Shown here piece by piece: positions 33,085-42,987 of a stretch of DNA of 64,000 bases (position 1 is its first letter; each line of letters opens with the position of its first letter). The stretch spans positions 43,432-107,431 of the forward strand of contig CALCLY010000023.1 in the NCBI GenBank assembly GCA_937966555.1. The letters are read 5' to 3'. The notes under the pieces were generated by a model, which worked only from the letters and a program-made list of their open reading frames with translations, searched no databases and was not told where the DNA came from. A program made the translations under genes and the position numbers. Origin of the DNA: CALCLY01 sp900552775. GTDB lineage: Bacteria; Bacillota; Clostridia; UMGS1883; UMGS1540.

Positions 33085-35331
33085 TTATTCAGTGACAAAT
33101 GCCGCCAAAACCGTCATATCGTCATGCACTCCGTCTGAAGAAACTGCAAATGAAAGAAGTTCGTTTGCGGCGCTTTCGGGAGTGGAAAAGTTGTTTTTTG
33201 CAATAAAATCTTTAATTTTTTCCCGGTTTCTGTCTGTTATAACTCCGTCGGAGGCGAGAAAAATTATATCGCCGCCGCTGAGCCTGAACGAATTTTTTGA
33301 AACGTCGGTTTTATCGAAAACGCCTGCCGGCAAAGTTTCGGAAGAGATTTCAAATACTTTTTTGCCGCGTTTCACAAAGCTCGGAGCGGCGCCGGACTTG
33401 TAAAAATCGGCATAGGCGCGCACGGGGTCAATAAAGACCATGTCAAGCGTTGCAAAAGCCGTTTCGGAGGATTTGAGCACAAGCACTGAGTTTACCATCG
33501 AGATAGTGCTTTCCGTGTCAAAGCCTGAGAGCAGAAGTTTTTTTGTTATGTCAAGTGCGGCATGGCTGTCTGTGCCAGCTTTTTTGCCGCGTCCCATACC
33601 ATCGCTTATCATCATGAAAAACCTGCCGTCTTTAAGATACAGAAAATCTGTGCTGTCACCGCATACGTTTCCTTTTTCCGGCACTCTGCGGCTTGAAGAG
33701 GCCGATATTTTAAGCCGCGGAGCGCGAACCATGTGTAAAGTGTCACCGGAGGTATAAAGATAAATATACGGTTTTCCGGCACAGGAGGACACAATATCCG
33801 CCGCGGTGCTTATTGCGCTTTTTCCGCGGTGTGAAGTTTCAATGTCAACTCGGCTGCCGTTTACGGCGCAGACTGATTTCGGAGCGAGCATATGCACGGT
33901 CAATGCAGCTGAAATCTGAGAGGATAATGAGGAATCAAATTTTGCTCCGCAGCTTAAAAGTTCGGCGGATTTTAGAAGTCTTTCCGATATGCAGAAAAGC
34001 TGTCCCGATACCATTTTGCGGCTTTCCGAAACGCGGTTGAGCCACAGCCTGTCCACTTTGCATACATCGTATACCGCATTAAAAACAGACGGAATTTTGT
34101 CTGTTTCCGGGCATTTTTCAAAAATTTCTTCCGGAATATCTTCTTCTTTTACTGCGCCTTTTGAAATGCAGAGCTGAGTCAGCACAAAAAAGGCTGCGGA
34201 GGTTCTGTGAAATTTTTCGTCCCAGCACGAAGCGCGCTTTGTGCAGCTGCGGCAGAGCCTGTCCGTTGCTTTCTCGAAAAAATCGGCGGAAGGCAAAGCG
34301 GAAGATGTTTTTTCCGATATTTTATCAAATGTTTCCGCAACTTCGTTTATGGCGGCGGCATTTTCCTCAAGATCCGCTTGCGCCAGGCGGCACAGGCTTG
34401 CGGAATCCGCACCGGGAACGGAAGAAGGTGAAAAAACGCGGAACATGCTTTGCGGCAAAATCAGAAACAGCGCTGCCGCGGCAACAAGCGAACCGCAGTA
34501 CGCAAAAATCTCGGACGGCGGCAAAGAAGCGAAAGTCACGGAAAGAAAGCCGAGCGCAAAAGAAGCAATTGCGGCAAATTTTCCGAAACGCGAGAAACAG
34601 CCCGACAGGAGAGAGGCAAATGCCATTGACGAAACGGCAAAAAGCGGTTCTCCGCAGGAAAAACCCAAAACGGCGCCTGCCGAGCAGCCGACGGCAGCCG
34701 AAAGCGGGGCGGAATTTTTGTCTGCCGCCGCAAGGGCAATCAGGAAAAATGCGGTGCGTGTTAAAAACATTCCTTCAAGACCTGCCGCAGCGGCACATAG
34801 AAAAACAGAAAATGCAAGAACGGAATCGGCATTTTGCCCGTGCGGCGAAAAGAGCATTGTGCGCGCTTTTGAGAAAACGGGTACAAGAAATATTAGTACC
34901 GCTGCTTCAAGAAGCAAAAATGCCGCATCTGCCGCACAAAACCCGGAAAAAAGCTTTACCGCTATTCCGCATATAAGCGTTGAAAAACCCATGACGGCGC
35001 CGCGGTGCAGAGGTGAAGAAGAGAGATCGTATTTGGACGCCGCAAGAGAAAACAAAATAATCGCCGATATGTATTTTATTGCCGAAAGCGGTGAAAACGA
35101 CAGCAAAAGTCCCAAAACTACGGCGCTCGAGGTTAAAAAGGACGGGAGTCTTCCGTTATATTCCGCCGCGAACGATATTGCCGCAAACGGCAGAAATGTC
35201 CCGAAAGATGCGCGTGACGACAAAAATATGAGTGATGTATAAAGAAGCTGCTTTCTGCTTGTCCGGGCGGCAAACACAGCAGCTTGTCCGCGTTTCAGCA
35301 CTTTTTTTGATTTTATTGTACTTGTGTCCAT
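33085..35331 (-). CDS. spoIIE: stage II sporulation protein E
   Basis: 748 residues. An N-terminal region of about ten membrane helices (residues about 25-290) is followed by a central regulatory domain and a C-terminal PP2C phosphatase domain with MISDGMGRGKKAG and IIFLASDGV metal-binding motifs. It localises to the asymmetric septum and dephosphorylates SpoIIAA to release sigma-F in the forespore. It is slightly shorter than the Bacillus enzyme (about 827). GGAGG precedes the ATG. With sigH and bofA it shows that the host is an endospore former. Confidence 0.95.
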   Translation of the reverse strand: MDTSTIKSKKVLKRGQAAVFAARTSRKQLLYTSLIFLSSRASFGTFLPFAAISFAAEYNGRLPSFLTSSAVVLGLLLSFSPLSAIKYISAIILFSLAASKYDLSSSPLHRGAVMGFSTLICGIAVKLFSGFCAADAAFLLLEAAVLIFLVPVFSKARTMLFSPHGQNADSVLAFSVFLCAAAAGLEGMFLTRTAFFLIALAAADKNSAPLSAAVGCSAGAVLGFSCGEPLFAVSSMAFASLLSGCFSRFGKFAAIASFALGFLSVTFASLPPSEIFAYCGSLVAAAALFLILPQSMFRVFSPSSVPGADSASLCRLAQADLEENAAAINEVAETFDKISEKTSSALPSADFFEKATDRLCRSCTKRASCWDEKFHRTSAAFFVLTQLCISKGAVKEEDIPEEIFEKCPETDKIPSVFNAVYDVCKVDRLWLNRVSESRKMVSGQLFCISERLLKSAELLSCGAKFDSSLSSQISAALTVHMLAPKSVCAVNGSRVDIETSHRGKSAISTAADIVSSCAGKPYIYLYTSGDTLHMVRAPRLKISASSSRRVPEKGNVCGDSTDFLYLKDGRFFMMISDGMGRGKKAGTDSHAALDITKKLLLSGFDTESTISMVNSVLVLKSSETAFATLDMVFIDPVRAYADFYKSGAAPSFVKRGKKVFEISSETLPAGVFDKTDVSKNSFRLSGGDIIFLASDGVITDRNREKIKDFIAKNNFSTPESAANELLSFAVSSDGVHDDMTVLAAFVTE

Positions 35332-35534
35332 ATAGAGAATCCTCCGTTTCCTGATATTACCAAAATTATAACTCTTTTTTTCGGCGCATGATGTCGAAGC
35401 GGGGCAGAAATTAAAAAATAAGTTTTTAATTTTTAAAATTTAAACCAAATGTTCAATCAGGCGTTGCATTTTGCCGAAAAGTGTGATATTATTTTTTGTG
35501 TGCCAAAATTATTATAAAGAGGGGATTTTTATTT

Positions 35535-36560
35535 ATGAGGAAAAAAATAATTGCTGTTGCGGCAGCGCTGATGCTGCTTTTTACGTCAGCATACGCTTTT
35601 AACGATACAACTGGTTCAATTGAGCAGAATCCGCTGGACAACGAACTTTTCAGCATTGTTGCCGAGTTTGAATCGGATGTCACTCTTTTTGCTTTTGATA
35701 CGGTTACTCTTGAATATGCTCCCGACAGCGGACAGGCGAGAGTAAAACAGATAAAACTCGGCTACGACGGTAAAGTTGAAGTTAATTATTTAACCGACTA
35801 CACAACTTATGACAAGGCGTCTGAGGTAGAAGATGAGTACAACGATTTTTCCGGAAAATACGAAAGAATGTATTCCGAATACAATGACGGTCTTATAAGA
35901 CAAAGCAGTTTGTATGTTTACAAGGACATAAACGGAAACGAATATTTGTTCTGCGATCCGTCTTTCGGCGGTTTCGGATACGGCTATAACTTAGGTCTGA
36001 TGAAGGAAGAATACAAAGAGAGAAGTATAGACGATACCGGAATGACGGTTTACAGTTATAATTCAGATGTATGTTTCTACACGGTTTTTTCCGATGATGC
36101 AGATTACTTTTTTGACAATGCTTCGATAAGTAATTTTGACGATAACGGCTATGCCATTATGCAGTACGGCGGAAAACAGTATGTTGTAAAGCTTAAACGC
36201 GGATTTATTCCCACTGTTTTTTATAACGGCGAGAAGATAAAATTTGACCAGATACCCGTGATAGAAAACGGCAGAACGCTTGTGCCGCTTCGCGCAATAT
36301 TTGAAAAAATCGGCGCGGAAGTAAAGTGGGACGAAAACACCAAAACGGTGACGGCAACAAAAGGCGATACGGAGATTTCACTGACGCTCGGCAGCACGGA
36401 AGCAATTAAAAACGGCGAAAAAGTGACGCTTGACACGGCTGCAAAGTCCGTAAACGGAAGAACGCTCGTACCCGTAAGATTTATTGCCGACTGCTTCGGT
36501 GTTACAACCGATTGGGACGGAACCATGCAGAGAGTTTCTCTCTCATCGGCGCAGAACTGA
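35535..36560 (+). CDS. secreted protein with copper-amine-oxidase-like stalk domain
   Basis: 341 residues from the ATG at 35535 behind AAAGAGGGG; an upstream in-frame ATG at 35496 has no such site. A signal peptide (MRKKIIAVAAALMLLFTSAYA) leads to an unknown N-terminal beta region. Residues about 235-335 form the repeated stalk domain with GRTLVPLRAIFEKIGAEVKWD and GRTLVPVRFIADCFGVTTDWD. This domain is widespread in clostridial wall proteins and serves binding or spacing, not oxidation. Confidence 0.85.
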   Translation: MRKKIIAVAAALMLLFTSAYAFNDTTGSIEQNPLDNELFSIVAEFESDVTLFAFDTVTLEYAPDSGQARVKQIKLGYDGKVEVNYLTDYTTYDKASEVEDEYNDFSGKYERMYSEYNDGLIRQSSLYVYKDINGNEYLFCDPSFGGFGYGYNLGLMKEEYKERSIDDTGMTVYSYNSDVCFYTVFSDDADYFFDNASISNFDDNGYAIMQYGGKQYVVKLKRGFIPTVFYNGEKIKFDQIPVIENGRTLVPLRAIFEKIGAEVKWDENTKTVTATKGDTEISLTLGSTEAIKNGEKVTLDTAAKSVNGRTLVPVRFIADCFGVTTDWDGTMQRVSLSSAQN

Positions 36561-36635
36561 TAACTTTGGAAATAAGAAATTCGAACACATGCGCCCGATA
36601 CCTGTTAAATTTTTGCCCGGGCATTGGAGATAAAA

Positions 36636-37238
36636 ATGAAAAACTTTGAACAGAACCTTCCGTACCCGTTTTTGGCTGTTTTGGTGCTTTCGGTGTTTTA
36701 CGGTATATATTTTGCAAAAATGTTTGCGCAGAAAAGACGCGGAATAAAAACTCACCAGATTGGAATGCGAAAAGAAAAAACACTTCACAGGGTGGAAACG
36801 CTTATGAGCGCCGCCACACTCGGGATAGTTTTGGCGCAGCTTTTGTCTGTTGCCGCAAATTGGAGCTTTTTGACGTACGGAGCGCGTTTTACGGGATTTG
36901 TTACGGGTCTTTCGGGAGACGCGGTGTTTCTTTCGGCGGTGCTTTGCATGAAGGACAGCTGGCGCGCAGGTATACCGGGGAAAGACAAGACAAAAATTGT
37001 GACCGAAGGCGTGTATAAATTCAGCCGCAACCCGGCTTTTCTGGGATTTGATCTTATGTATATCGGGGTTTTTCTGATGTACGCGAATTTTCTGACAGGA
37101 TTTTTCACGGTTTTTGCGGTTTTGATGCTGCATTTGCAGATTCTTCAGGAGGAAAAATATATGCTCTCGGAGTTTGGAGAGGAATATGCGGATTATAAAA
37201 AGCATGTCTGCAGGTATCTCGGAAGGAGAATAAAATAA
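36636..37238 (+). CDS. isoprenylcysteine / phospholipid-type membrane methyltransferase
   Basis: 200 residues from the ATG at 36636 behind TTGGAGA. Four or five membrane helices. The SAM-binding core is GVYKFSRNPAFLGF, and the end EEYADYKKHVCRYLG is typical of the PEMT/ICMT superfamily. Bacterial members methylate small hydrophobic substrates that are mostly unknown, so the substrate is left open. Confidence 0.8.
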   Translation: MKNFEQNLPYPFLAVLVLSVFYGIYFAKMFAQKRRGIKTHQIGMRKEKTLHRVETLMSAATLGIVLAQLLSVAANWSFLTYGARFTGFVTGLSGDAVFLSAVLCMKDSWRAGIPGKDKTKIVTEGVYKFSRNPAFLGFDLMYIGVFLMYANFLTGFFTVFAVLMLHLQILQEEKYMLSEFGEEYADYKKHVCRYLGRRIK

Positions 37239-37335
37239 GTTCACGTCATAAAGCCGCAAAATGATACGGACGTGTATTGGCCTGCGGGAAGACGTTTAAG
37301 TTTTAGAGAAATAACGAAGGTGTAGTTTAGCAGAA

Positions 37336-37370
37336 AAGCTCCGTAGCAAGATTAATTGTTACGGAGCTTT
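37336..37370. terminator. bidirectional terminator
   Basis: AAGCTCCGTA (37336-37345) pairs with TACGGAGCTT (37360-37369), with T runs on both strands. It can end the methyltransferase unit on the plus strand and the tRNA-Arg transcript on the minus strand. Confidence 0.8.
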
Positions 37371-37410
37371 TTCGCTGTTCCAAACACAAATGATTCGGAT
37401 AATATGATTA

Positions 37411-37485
37411 TGGCGTCCCGGACAGGAATCGAACCCGTATCGGAGGAACCGGAATCCCCAGTCTTATCCGTTAGACCACCGAGAC
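37411..37485 (-). tRNA. tRNA-Arg (anticodon CCG)
   Basis: Minus-strand cloverleaf: acceptor GTCTCGG with CCGGGAC, discriminator G and encoded CCA, a D arm after TGGTCTAACGG, anticodon loop TTCCGGT giving CCG, and TTCGATT in the T loop. It reads CGG codons. A TAGAAT -10 lies about 35 bases upstream. Confidence 0.93.
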
Positions 37486-37570
37486 ATACACAAAATGACG
37501 CGTTTTTTACGCTTTCTTTTTATATTCTACCACAAAAATCAGGAAAAATAAATACTTTTTTCAAAATTTC

Positions 37571-37599
37571 TTTACATTAGGGAAAAAAAATGTTAAAAT
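37571..37599 (+). promoter_or_regulatory. promoter of nagB
   Basis: TTTACA (37571-37576), 17 bases, TAAAAT (37594-37599), 48 bases before the nagB start. Confidence 0.6.
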
Positions 37600-37647
37600 A
37601 ATATGAGACTATGTAGTCTAAATATAATATTAAAGGAGATTTTATAA

Positions 37648-38385
37648 ATGAAACCGGTAATTTGTAAAAGCTACGAAGAAATGAGCGCTTATGCTGCAAA
37701 GGAACTTGCTGCGGCTATAAAAGCTAAACCTCAGTTTGTGCTCGGCCTTGCAACGGGCTCCACACCTGTGGGTATGTATAAAGAGCTTGTTGCGATGAAC
37801 AAAAGCGGCGAAGTGGATTTCTCTGGCGTTACAACATTCAACCTCGACGAATACTATCCGATAAAGAGAGACAATTCGCAGAGCTATTACACATTCATGT
37901 ACGAGAATCTTTTCTCGCATATAAACATTGATCACAAGAACGTTCACCTTCCGAACGGTGAAGCTGAAGATCCGGAGGCGGAAGGCGCTCAGTATGACGC
38001 TATGATCCGCGAAGCCGGCGGTGTTGACATTCAGATCCTCGGAAGCGGCGTAAACGGTCATATAGGCTTTAACGAGCCTGACACATCGCTTATCACGGGA
38101 ACACATAAAACGGCTCTTACGCAGAACACAATTGAAGTAAATTCCAGATTCTTCAACGATATTTCCGAGGTTCCCACACACGCGCTTACAATGGGTATGA
38201 AAACAATATTCGAAGCGCGCAGAATTATAATTCTTTTAAACGGAGACAACAAAGCTCCCATTCTTGACGCTATGTTCTCCGGCAGAATTACAACTCAGAT
38301 TCCGGCAACTTTCCTTGCTCTTCATAAAGATGTTACGGTTGTAACAGATGAAGCAACGGCAGCTAAAACCGAGATTTTCGGATAA
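37648..38385 (+). CDS. nagB: glucosamine-6-phosphate deaminase
   Basis: 245 residues. It converts glucosamine-6-phosphate to fructose-6-phosphate and ammonia. Motifs: GLATGSTPVGMYKELV (phosphate loop), FNLDEYYPI (catalytic aspartate region) and GVNGHIGFNEPD. AAAGGAGA precedes the ATG. No nagA is adjacent. The GH20-like hexosaminidase at 60.5 kb could feed the same pathway. Confidence 0.95.
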   Translation: MKPVICKSYEEMSAYAAKELAAAIKAKPQFVLGLATGSTPVGMYKELVAMNKSGEVDFSGVTTFNLDEYYPIKRDNSQSYYTFMYENLFSHINIDHKNVHLPNGEAEDPEAEGAQYDAMIREAGGVDIQILGSGVNGHIGFNEPDTSLITGTHKTALTQNTIEVNSRFFNDISEVPTHALTMGMKTIFEARRIIILLNGDNKAPILDAMFSGRITTQIPATFLALHKDVTVVTDEATAAKTEIFG

Positions 38386-38412
38386 TACATATCTTAGGGA
38401 TGTGAGATACTT

Positions 38413-38835
38413 ATGAAAAAAATCGCATTTTTGCTTTTTTTGTGTATTTTAATATCTCTTGGCGGATGCGGTGAAAAAAGGGGTGCGGAAAATACTCCCG
38501 CCCCCACCGTTGTGCCCAAAAGCGCCGCAATGAGCGCACCGGAGGGGAGCATTTCCTTTAAAGTGCGCAACTCTATCGGCGGAGATATTTATGAGATGAA
38601 CATAAGTCCCAATTCTCTCGATGAATTCGGGGAAGACGTTTTGGGCGAAAGTATTCTTAAAAACGGAGAAGAAACGGACGCTTATTTTATGCCGCCCGAT
38701 TCTTATTCATACTGGGATCTGCGCGTGCTTACCGAGAACGGAAACATATATACATGGCAGAACATCGAGTTTGGAAAAATATCTTATATTGAGCTTCGGC
38801 TCGGAGAAAACGGCCCGGAATTTACGGCTGAATAA
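38413..38835 (+). CDS. small lipoprotein of unknown function
   Basis: 140 residues. Lipoprotein signal MKKIAFLLFLCILISLGGCG with a GGC lipobox, a Pro-rich linker, then a compact beta domain (ISFKVRNSIGGDIYEM) that resembles nothing I can name with confidence. It lies 12 bases before the methyltransferase gene, so it is probably co-transcribed. Confidence 0.75.
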   Translation: MKKIAFLLFLCILISLGGCGEKRGAENTPAPTVVPKSAAMSAPEGSISFKVRNSIGGDIYEMNISPNSLDEFGEDVLGESILKNGEETDAYFMPPDSYSYWDLRVLTENGNIYTWQNIEFGKISYIELRLGENGPEFTAE

Positions 38836-38847
38836 AGGAGAAAAAAC

Positions 38848-39699
38848 GTGTATACAGCTGACAATTGGAAGGACTATGAGGTGCTTGATACGGCACACGG
38901 AGAAAAGCTTGAAAGATGGGGGAATGTATTGCTCAGACGCCCCGATCCGCAGGTAATATGGAAAAAAGAGGGCAATCCTGCACTTTGGAAAAAGGCAGAT
39001 GGATTTTACCACAGAAGCAAGAGCGGCGGCGGAAGCTGGGAATTTTCAAAAAAACTTCCCGACAGATGGCAGATAAGCTACGGAAAGCTTAAGTTTTTTG
39101 TGAGACCTACAGGCTTTAAACATACCGGACTTTTTCCGGAACAGGCCGTAAACTGGGACTATATCGGCAAAAAAATTTCGGGAGAAACGAGAAAAATAAA
39201 CGTTTTAAACCTTTTTGCATATACGGGCGGCGCCACGCTTGCGGCTGCGGCTGCGGGAGCGGATGTTGTTCATGTTGATGCGTCAAAAGGCATGGTTTCG
39301 TGGGCTAAAGAAAATTTGGAGCTTTCGGGACTGCGCGACAGATATGTAAGATTTATTGTTGACGACTGCGAAAAATTTGTTGCGCGCGAAATAAAAAGAG
39401 GTCATTTTTATGACGGAATAATTATGGATCCGCCGTCGTACGGAAGGGGACCCGGCGGAGAAATGTGGAAGATGGAAGACAGGATTTACGACCTTGTAAA
39501 ACTTTGCTCCAATCTTTTGAGCGATAACCCTTTGTTTTTTATAATAAATTCGTATACCACGGGTCTTGCGCCCACGGTAATTAAAAATATTATATCCCTT
39601 GCGCTGTCAGGAAAAGCGGAGGCTGAAGAAATCGGTCTTCCGGTGACATCATCCGGAATTTTTCTGCCATGCGGTGCAACGGGCAGAATGATTGTTTAG
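38848..39699 (+). CDS. class I SAM methyltransferase, rRNA-type
   Basis: 283 residues from a GTG behind AAAGGAG. The Rossmann core shows NLFAYTGGATLAAAAAGADV (SAM motif I), HVDASKGMVSWA, and the catalytic MDPPSYGRG typical of RlmI/RlmK-like RNA cytosine methyltransferases, but without their PUA domain. A 23S rRNA substrate is likely but not proven. It leads into the ECF transporter genes 9 bases later. Confidence 0.85.
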   Translation: MYTADNWKDYEVLDTAHGEKLERWGNVLLRRPDPQVIWKKEGNPALWKKADGFYHRSKSGGGSWEFSKKLPDRWQISYGKLKFFVRPTGFKHTGLFPEQAVNWDYIGKKISGETRKINVLNLFAYTGGATLAAAAAGADVVHVDASKGMVSWAKENLELSGLRDRYVRFIVDDCEKFVAREIKRGHFYDGIIMDPPSYGRGPGGEMWKMEDRIYDLVKLCSNLLSDNPLFFIINSYTTGLAPTVIKNIISLALSGKAEAEEIGLPVTSSGIFLPCGATGRMIV

Positions 39700-39708
39700 G
39701 AAAGAAAT

Positions 39709-40533
39709 ATGATTAAAACCGAGAATTTATCCTTTTCGTACGGAGAAGGACAAAGTGTGCTTAATGATATAAATATAGAAATTGAAGACGGCGCATTTGT
39801 TGCCGTTTTGGGGCATAACGGATCAGGAAAATCCACGTTTGCCAAGCATCTTAACGCAATTTTGCTGCCGACGGGCGGCAAAGCGTATGTTTTCGGCACG
39901 GACACTTCGGATGAAAATATGCTTGACGAAATAAGAAGGCATGTGGGAATGGTTTTCCAAAATCCGGATAACCAGATTGTGGCAACGGTGGTTGAGGAGG
40001 ATGTGGCATTCGGACCCGAAAATCTGGGCGTTGAGCCGAGTGAAATTAAAAGGCGCGTGGATGAGGCGCTGAGCCTTGTGGGCATGTCTGAATTTTCACA
40101 TGCCGCACCGCATAATCTTTCGGGCGGACAGAAGCAGAGAATTGCAATTGCAGGCATTATAGCCATGCAGCCTTCGTGTATTGTGTTGGACGAGCCGACG
40201 GCGATGCTTGACCCTTCGGGAAGACGTGAGGTTATGGACACCGTAAAGCGTTTAAATCGCGAAAAGGGCATAGGTATTGTGCTTATAACGCATTATATGG
40301 ACGAGGCAGCGGAAGCTGAGAGAGTAATCGTTATAGACAGCGGCAGCGTGGTTTTGGACGGCACTCCGCAGGAGGTTTTTGTGCAGTACGACAAGCTGCG
40401 TTCTCTAAGGCTTGATGTGCCTCAGGTGACGGAACTTATGCATAAGCTCAAAGCGGCGGGGCTGCCGGTTAATGAGAAAATAATATCGGAAGACGATTGT
40501 ATAGATGAGCTTTTAAAGCTCCTTAAAAAATAA
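39709..40533 (+). CDS. ecfA1: energy-coupling factor transporter ATPase 1
   Basis: 274 residues. Walker A is GHNGSGKST, the Q-loop region VFQNPDNQIVATVVEEDVAFG is diagnostic of EcfA, the signature is LSGGQKQR, and Walker B is CIVLDEPTAMLD. It pairs with EcfA2 and EcfT to power uptake of vitamins and metals by separate S components, none of which lies here. Confidence 0.95.
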   Translation: MIKTENLSFSYGEGQSVLNDINIEIEDGAFVAVLGHNGSGKSTFAKHLNAILLPTGGKAYVFGTDTSDENMLDEIRRHVGMVFQNPDNQIVATVVEEDVAFGPENLGVEPSEIKRRVDEALSLVGMSEFSHAAPHNLSGGQKQRIAIAGIIAMQPSCIVLDEPTAMLDPSGRREVMDTVKRLNREKGIGIVLITHYMDEAAEAERVIVIDSGSVVLDGTPQEVFVQYDKLRSLRLDVPQVTELMHKLKAAGLPVNEKIISEDDCIDELLKLLKK

Positions 40534-40548
40534 AAAGGAAATTTTGGA

Positions 40549-41403
40549 ATGATCGAACTTAAAAACGTTAGCTATGTGTATTCCGAAAGCGGACCGTTTG
40601 AAAGTACGGCACTTGACAATGTGTCACTTAAAATAGAAGACGGGGTTTTCTATGCGCTTATAGGACATACGGGAAGCGGAAAAACAACGCTTGTTCAGCT
40701 TATCAGCGGACTTTTAAAACCCATCGCCGGAGAAATTTTGATGGACGGGGTCAATATAGCGGACAAAAAAATAAAGATGCGCGATATACCGAAGAAAATC
40801 GGTGTGGTGTTTCAGTATCCCGAGTATCAGTTTTTTGAAGAAACGGTTTATAAAGACATTGCATTCGGACCGCGCAACATGGGTCTCGGCGAGGACGAAA
40901 TAAAAAAACGTGTTCTGAGCGCGGTGCGCGCCGTCGGACTTTCGGAAGATATTCTGGAATCATCTCCGTTTGAGCTTTCCGGCGGACAGAAAAGACGCGT
41001 TGCGATTGCCGGAACGATTTCTATGGAGCCTGATGTGCTTATTTTGGACGAGCCCACGGCAGGACTTGACCCCGGCGGCAGAGACGATATATTAAATGAA
41101 ATCAAAAAGCTTCATTCGGAAAAGAAAATAACGGTTATACTTGTTTCGCACAGCATGGAAGATGTTGCAAAAACCGCTGAACGCGTCATAGCTGTAAACC
41201 GCGGCAGACTTGCAATGGAAGCGCCTGTACGCGAGGTTTTTTCGCGCGGTGAAGAGCTTCGTAAAATGGGACTTTCCGTTCCGTGCATAAGCCGCGTGGC
41301 GGACAGGCTGCGCAAAGCAGGTGTAAATATACGCGGAGATATTTTCACGGTTGACGAGGCTGTTGCGGAAATAGTTTCACTGGCGGGAGGGAAGACTTTA
41401 TGA
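40549..41403 (+). CDS. ecfA2: energy-coupling factor transporter ATPase 2
   Basis: 284 residues. Walker A is GHTGSGKTT, the EcfA2-type Q-loop is VFQYPEYQFFEETVYKDIAFG, the signature is LSGGQKRR, and Walker B is LILDEPTAGLD. It forms the heterodimer with EcfA1. The stop overlaps the ecfT start by 4 bases. Confidence 0.95.
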   Translation: MIELKNVSYVYSESGPFESTALDNVSLKIEDGVFYALIGHTGSGKTTLVQLISGLLKPIAGEILMDGVNIADKKIKMRDIPKKIGVVFQYPEYQFFEETVYKDIAFGPRNMGLGEDEIKKRVLSAVRAVGLSEDILESSPFELSGGQKRRVAIAGTISMEPDVLILDEPTAGLDPGGRDDILNEIKKLHSEKKITVILVSHSMEDVAKTAERVIAVNRGRLAMEAPVREVFSRGEELRKMGLSVPCISRVADRLRKAGVNIRGDIFTVDEAVAEIVSLAGGKTL

Positions 41404-42200
41404 TTCGCGATATAACGCTCGGTCAGTACTTCCCCGGGGATTCGGTGATACACAGGCTTGACCCGAGAACAAAAATTATTTGGACGTTTTTTTATATAAT
41501 ATTGTTGTTTTTTATGAAAACGGCAGTGGGATTTGCAGCTTTTATCGTGCTTACGGCAGTGATTATTGCGCTTACCAAAATTAAAGTTAAATATATTCTG
41601 CGCGGAATAAAGCCTGTTCTTTTTCTGCTGATTTTTACTTCTCTTATCAATATTTTTATGACGGGAGAAACACCTCTTTTTAAGATATGGTTTTTGACGG
41701 CTACAAAAGAAGGTGTGATTTTTGCGGCTCTTATGGCTTTAAGGCTTGTGCTGCTTGTTGCGGGAACATCGCTTCTGACGTTCACAACATCGCCGATAAG
41801 CCTGACAGACGGTATAGAAAGACTTATGTCCCCGTTTTCAAAAATAGGAGTTCCGGCGCATGCCATTGCAATGATGATGACAATAGCGATTCGCTTTATA
41901 CCTACCATATTGGAGGAGACGGACAAGATTATGAAGGCGCAGAAGGCAAGGGGCGCAGACTTTGAGAGCGGCAGCATTGTTTCGCGTGCGCGCGCCATGA
42001 CGCCCATATTGATTCCGCTTTTCATAAGTGCGTTCCGCCGCGCGGACGAGCTTGCGATAGCCATGGAATGCAGATGCTACCGCGGCGGAGAAGGAAGAAC
42101 GAGACTTCATGAACTGAAAATGCAAAAACGCGATATTGCGGCGCTTTTAAGTATGCCTTTTGTTGCCGCAGTTATAATACTGATTCAAAAAATGTTTTAG
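41400..42200 (+). CDS. ecfT: energy-coupling factor transmembrane protein
   Basis: 266 residues. Several membrane helices, and the coupling motifs AQKARGAD and AMECRCYRGG (the two Ala-Arg-Gly type signatures) contact the ATPases. DPRTKIIW near the N-terminus is the family signature. It is followed by truA, the usual Firmicute arrangement. Confidence 0.95.
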   Translation: MIRDITLGQYFPGDSVIHRLDPRTKIIWTFFYIILLFFMKTAVGFAAFIVLTAVIIALTKIKVKYILRGIKPVLFLLIFTSLINIFMTGETPLFKIWFLTATKEGVIFAALMALRLVLLVAGTSLLTFTTSPISLTDGIERLMSPFSKIGVPAHAIAMMMTIAIRFIPTILEETDKIMKAQKARGADFESGSIVSRARAMTPILIPLFISAFRRADELAIAMECRCYRGGEGRTRLHELKMQKRDIAALLSMPFVAAVIILIQKMF

Positions 42201-42230
42201 AGATATTAATTAAAAACAGGGTGTAAACTT

Positions 42231-42971
42231 ATGAACGAGCGCAATATAAGGCTTGAGCTTATGTATGACGGTACGGCGTACCACGGTTTTCAGCGCCAGA
42301 AAAACGGACTGACAATTCAGGAATGTATTGAAAACGCCATAAAAAAACTCACGGGTGAGGAATCCGTGCTTTATGGCTGCGGAAGAACGGATGCAGGTGT
42401 TCATGCGGAAAACTATACAGCGAATTTCCGCAGCTTTTGCCGCATTCCTTGTGAAAATCTTCCGGCGGCACTCAATACGGCGCTGCCCGAAGATATAAGG
42501 GTTTTTTCGGCATGCGATGCACCGGCGGAATTTCATTCAAGATACGGTGCGGTTGAGAAAACATATGCGTACAGGATTTTCACCGGGCGCGTTCAAAATG
42601 TGTTTATGAGAAATTACAGCTGGTTTTTTCCGTCAGAGCCTGATTTGGATGATATGCGCCGCGCCGCGGCATATTTTTTGGGCGAACATGATTTTAAGGC
42701 TTTTATGTCTTCAGGCTCGCCGAGAAAATCTACGGTGCGGAAAATAACCGATTTAAAAGTCGTAAAAGACGGAGACCTCTTTGAGATTGAAGTTTCTGCA
42801 AACGGTTTTTTGTACAATATGGTAAGAATTATTGCCGGCACGCTTATGTATGTCGGCTGCAGAAGAATAAGGCCGGACGATATTCCGAAAATAATTGAGT
42901 CCGGCAAGCGGGAAAATGCCGGTGTTACAGCTCCGCCGCAAGGCTTGCGGCTTAAAAAAGTTTTATACTGA
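42231..42971 (+). CDS. truA: tRNA pseudouridine(38-40) synthase
   Basis: 246 residues. The catalytic aspartate is in YGCGRTDAGVHA, FHSRYGAVEKTYAYRI follows, and the core strand is FLYNMVRIIAGTLMYVG. It modifies the anticodon arm of many tRNAs. It is co-oriented with the ECF genes, 30 bases after ecfT. Confidence 0.95.
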   Translation: MNERNIRLELMYDGTAYHGFQRQKNGLTIQECIENAIKKLTGEESVLYGCGRTDAGVHAENYTANFRSFCRIPCENLPAALNTALPEDIRVFSACDAPAEFHSRYGAVEKTYAYRIFTGRVQNVFMRNYSWFFPSEPDLDDMRRAAAYFLGEHDFKAFMSSGSPRKSTVRKITDLKVVKDGDLFEIEVSANGFLYNMVRIIAGTLMYVGCRRIRPDDIPKIIESGKRENAGVTAPPQGLRLKKVLY

Positions 42972-42987
42972 CGAAGGGGAAAGTGCC

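Noticed and set aside
34161..35242. 271- and 333-codon antisense frames opposite spoIIE
   Set aside because: Arginine- and alanine-rich low-complexity translations typical of antisense frames; spoIIE on the other strand has all family motifs.
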